Assembly: GCA_031366005.1 (NCBI GenBank)
Contig: JANLZB010000036.1
Coordinates: 1 to 8,886 of the forward strand
Reading direction: 5' to 3'
DNA: 8,886 nucleotides
DNA from: JANLUX01 sp031366005
GTDB taxonomy: Bacteria; Bacteroidota; Bacteroidia; AKYH767-A; OLB10
The notes below the pieces were generated by a model. It did not search any database and was not told the DNA's origin. It saw only the letters and a program-made list of their open reading frames with translations. Shown here piece by piece: positions 6,551-8,886 of this stretch. Positions within the stretch are counted from its first letter, which is position 1, and every line of letters starts with the position of its first letter. Position numbers and translations under genes: made by a program.

Positions 6551-6659
6551 TAACCATAATTTAACAAGTTGAGGTGGTAATTTTTTCAAGTAACGCATCC
6601 AACTATACACGAAATAAAAAATATAGACCTGTTAATGTTAAATCATCCATAAGGATAAA

Positions 6660-6785
6660 TTATTTTTTAGATGCAGCAGTTTTTTTCTTTTTAAAAGCAA
6701 CTGGCTTTTCTTTAAGAATTTCATGAAGCTTGTAAGTGCTCTGTGAGATCTTCTCGATCAATTTGAGTTGGCTTTTGCTGGTCAT
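6660..6785 (-). CDS. Small Lys-rich hypothetical protein, 41 residues
   Basis: This is an ATG-to-TAA frame of 42 codons. The product starts MTSKSQLKLIEKISQSTYKL and ends in a basic tail, VAFKKKKTAASKK. The first 27 residues have a heptad-like pattern of hydrophobics (L7, L9, I10, I13, Y18, L20, I23, L24) consistent with one amphipathic helix. The tail is charge-rich and reminiscent of nucleic-acid-binding peptides. Codons are balanced rather than homopolymeric in the helical part, which argues against pure chance. The sequence before the ATG is AT-rich (aaattttttcaaaca), as in other starts here. I do not recognise a family. It sits alone between nrdA (same strand, about 335 bp upstream) and the convergent fibre gene, with a hairpin on each side. 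A chance ORF remains a real alternative. Confidence 0.5.
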   Translation of the reverse strand: MTSKSQLKLIEKISQSTYKLHEILKEKPVAFKKKKTAASKK

Positions 6786-6817
6786 TGTTTGAAAAAATTT
6801 GGTTTAACATGTTAGCT

Positions 6818-6837
6818 CTGGTCAAATGAAAGACCAG
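6818..6837. other. Short hairpin upstream of the small ORF
   Basis: Arms ctggtc (6818-6823) and gaccag (6832-6837) pair perfectly around an 8-nt loop, 32 bp upstream of the ATG of the 41-residue ORF on the - strand. The TGGTC/GACCA core is the same as in the hairpin at 6524-6550. It could be an operator or 5' leader structure; six base pairs can also arise by chance. Confidence 0.35.
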
Positions 6838-6869
6838 TGTTTATTCGGGTATTTAAGGTTTCAAAGTGG

Positions 6870-6898
6870 TATTACTAAAATGACACTATTACTAAAAT
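6870..6898. repeat. 12-bp direct repeat pair
   Basis: The sequence tattactaaaat occurs at 6870-6881 and again at 6887-6898, a 17-bp period. It lies 85-113 bp upstream of the small - strand ORF. The two identical copies could be a pair of regulator-binding half sites or simple AT-rich chance. Confidence 0.4.
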
Positions 6899-7120
6899 TT
6901 TAAGAAGCATTGTTATTAAACAACAGGTTAGCTTCCATGTGTAAAAATTTCAAAGCAAAACTATAACAAAAAAAACACTCTTTTCAGTTTTATATTATTG
7001 TATGGTTGCAATATTTCACTACCATTAATCTATAACAACCAATCTTTAAACTAAAGGCTAAACTAATAACAAGTCAGCTGGCTGCAAAAACACCAACTAC
7101 TTGCTCATAGAAAAAGCAAT

Positions 7121-8886
7121 TTAGCTTCCGCAAGCCAGGCAATCATCGGGATTATCCAATGAACATGAAATTTCATTCATTGCTATTTCGGGATTTAAGT
7201 TGGAGACTGAATTTTCCGGAGCTACAGTAGTAGATGTGACTGTCACCAATTCAGCAGCAGGTATACTTTCAAAATGCTTTTCAACAGTAAACTGAATTGC
7301 ATTGGCTGCAGATTTTGTGCGCAGATAATACATACCTGTTTTCAAACCTTTTTCCCAGGCATAGAAATGCATAGAGGTGAGCTTGGCAAAATTTGCATCA
7401 GCAATAAATAAATTCAAACTCTGGCTTTGACAGATGTATGCACCACGGTCAGCAGCCATGTCAATAAGTGCGCGTTGCTTTATCTCCCAAACAGTTTTAT
7501 AAAGTTCTTTTATCTCCTGAGGTATTTCAGGAATGCTTTGTACCGATCCGTTTGCACCAAGAATTTTATTTTTCATGTCTCCATTCCACAAACCAAGTTT
7601 CACCAGATCCATTAACAGATGCTTGTTTACCACTGCAAACTCACCGGATAAAACTCTGCGGTTATAAATGTTGGATGTATAAGGTTCAAAACATTCGTTG
7701 TTACCAAGTATTTGTGAGGTGGACGCAGTTGGCATCGGGGCAACCAATAAAGAATTGCGTACTCCGTGTTTCATTATTTCTTCGCGAAGCACATCCCATT
7801 CCCAACGATCAGTAGGTTTTACATTCCACATATCAAATTGAAATATACCTTTTGAAAGTGGCGAACCTTTAAAAGTTTCATATGCACCATTTTCTATTGC
7901 AAGATCTTTGGAAGCAGTGAGTGCTGCATAATAAATGGTTTCAAAAATTTCACGGTTAAGTGTACGCGCTTCTTCACTTTCAAATGGATAACGCAAAAGA
8001 ATAAATGCATCAGCCAGTCCCTGCACTCCTAATCCAATCGGGCGATGACGCATGTTGCTGTTGCGGGCTTCTTCAATCGGATAATAATTAACATCTATTA
8101 CCTTGTTAAGATTTTTGGTAACAACATAAGTGATGTCAAATAATTTTTTGTGGTCAAACTTTCCGTTGATTACAAAACGTGGTAATGCTAATGATGCAAG
8201 ATTGCAAACAGCTACTTCATCAGCTGCAGTGTACTCAACTATCTCGGTGCAGAGATTAGAACTTTTTATAGTTCCTAAATTTTTCTGGTTGCTCTTTTCA
8301 TTGCATGCATCTTTATAAAGTATATAAGGAGTACCGGTTTCAATTTGTGATTCAAGAATAGCAGTCCACAATTCGCGTGCAGGAATGGTTTTACGTGCAC
8401 GACCTTCGTCTTCATACTTTGAGTAAAGGAGTTCGAATTCCATTCCATAGCAATCCGCTAAACCGGGTGCTTCATTGGGACAGAAGAGACTCCATTGTCC
8501 TTCTTCCTTCACACGTTTCATAAATAAATCAGAAACCCAAAGCGCAAAGAACAAATCACGCGCACGCAATTCTTCCTTACCATGATTTTTCTTTAAATCC
8601 AGAAATTCAAAAATGTCGGCATGCCATGGCTCGAGGTAAATTGCAAATGATCCCTTACGTTTTCCACCACCCTGGTCAACATAACGGGCGGTGTCATTAA
8701 ATACTTTTAACATTGGAACGATTCCATTGCTGGTGCCATTTGTTCCTCTTATATAAGAACCCGTTGCACGAATGTTATGTATGCTTAATCCAATTCCTCC
8801 GGCTGATTGTGAAATCTGTGCACATTGTTTTAAGGTATTATAGATTCCGTCAATGCTGTCATTCTGCATCGTTAATAAAAAACAGG
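7121..8886 (-). CDS. nrdA: Class I ribonucleoside-diphosphate reductase large subunit (partial)
   Basis: The 5' end is cut off by the right edge of the window. The frame runs from 8884 with CFLLTMQND to a TAA at 7121-7123, 587 residues here. Full NrdA is about 800 or more, so roughly the first quarter to third, including any ATP-cone, lies outside. It reduces ribonucleoside diphosphates to deoxy forms, with an NrdB radical subunit. Visible machinery, by alignment to E. coli R1: the Cys of CFLLT (codon 8882-8884) and the Cys of AVCNLASL form the active-site redox pair. SSNLCTE supplies the Asn, radical Cys and Glu. MYYLRTKSAANA carries the Tyr-Tyr of the radical path. PMPTASTSQILGNNECFEPY is the family signature. 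The C-terminal CLACGS carries the swinging redox Cys pair in a CxxC spacing. All catalytic residues in view are intact, with no intein or frameshift. The Met at 8867-8869 is internal, not the start. No nrdB is visible. Confidence 0.97.
   Translation of the reverse strand, partial: CFLLTMQNDSIDGIYNTLKQCAQISQSAGGIGLSIHNIRATGSYIRGTNGTSNGIVPMLKVFNDTARYVDQGGGKRKGSFAIYLEPWHADIFEFLDLKKNHGKEELRARDLFFALWVSDLFMKRVKEEGQWSLFCPNEAPGLADCYGMEFELLYSKYEDEGRARKTIPARELWTAILESQIETGTPYILYKDACNEKSNQKNLGTIKSSNLCTEIVEYTAADEVAVCNLASLALPRFVINGKFDHKKLFDITYVVTKNLNKVIDVNYYPIEEARNSNMRHRPIGLGVQGLADAFILLRYPFESEEARTLNREIFETIYYAALTASKDLAIENGAYETFKGSPLSKGIFQFDMWNVKPTDRWEWDVLREEIMKHGVRNSLLVAPMPTASTSQILGNNECFEPYTSNIYNRRVLSGEFAVVNKHLLMDLVKLGLWNGDMKNKILGANGSVQSIPEIPQEIKELYKTVWEIKQRALIDMAADRGAYICQSQSLNLFIADANFAKLTSMHFYAWEKGLKTGMYYLRTKSAANAIQFTVEKHFESIPAAELVTVTSTTVAPENSVSNLNPEIAMNEISCSLDNPDDCLACGS

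Larger units (their letters stand above)
6786..7120. other. Intergenic region downstream of nrdA
   Basis: About 335 bp lie between the nrdA stop and the small - strand ORF. They hold one short hairpin (6818-6837) and one 12-bp direct repeat pair (6870-6898), described separately. I found no clear intrinsic terminator for nrdA, no ORF above about 12 codons, and no tRNA-like fold. The rest is plain AT-rich sequence. Confidence 0.5.

Noticed and set aside
7427..8318. + strand frames opposite nrdA
   Set aside because: They are antisense shadows of a highly conserved enzyme gene with no recognisable product.
8867..8869. Start codon of NrdA at the ATG at 8869
   Set aside because: The frame continues upstream as CFLLT to the window edge, and that Cys is the conserved redox-active residue, so the Met is internal and the gene is partial.

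Overview
The window looks like chromosomal DNA from a member of the Bacteroidota. It is AT-rich. Two neighbouring genes end in a type IX secretion system (T9SS, type A) sorting domain, which is essentially restricted to this phylum. The FN3 protein and the tiny Lys/Arg-rich ribosomal-type protein beside RNase G also match Bacteroidota forms. Start regions are A-rich without clear Shine-Dalgarno sequences, as is usual there. I cannot place it below phylum level.

Layout, left to right. (1) 4-1787, + strand: a 30-residue mS38/bS22-like (AURKAIP1/COX24) protein, then a complete RNase E/G family ribonuclease that appears to start at TTG. (2) A strong bidirectional terminator near 1825 separates it from a convergent (- strand) FN3-domain protein. 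(3) 2581-3484 is a gene-poor, very AT-rich stretch. It contains a degenerate tandem array of eight 42-bp units in perfect register. (4) 3485-6449, + strand: two exported T9SS cargo proteins 40 bp apart, probably one transcript, closed by a perfect 14-bp hairpin terminator. The second is a fibre-like protein with ten 17-residue beta-roll-type repeats, an S74-type intramolecular chaperone domain with an intact Ser/Lys dyad, and a C-terminal sorting domain. (5) 6491-7120: mostly non-coding, with two small hairpins around a 41-codon Lys-rich ORF on the - strand. (6) 7121-8886, - strand: the C-terminal two thirds or so of the class I ribonucleotide reductase large subunit (NrdA), cut by the window edge.

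The genes do not form one pathway. Ribosome/RNA turnover (left) and dNTP synthesis (right) are housekeeping functions flanking an accessory cell-surface module. I see no tRNA, rRNA, CRISPR array, transposase, phage integrase or recognisable defence system. The least ordinary elements are the S74-chaperone plus T9SS architecture and the 42-bp (14-codon) repeat array, which may be the fossil of a repeat protein.
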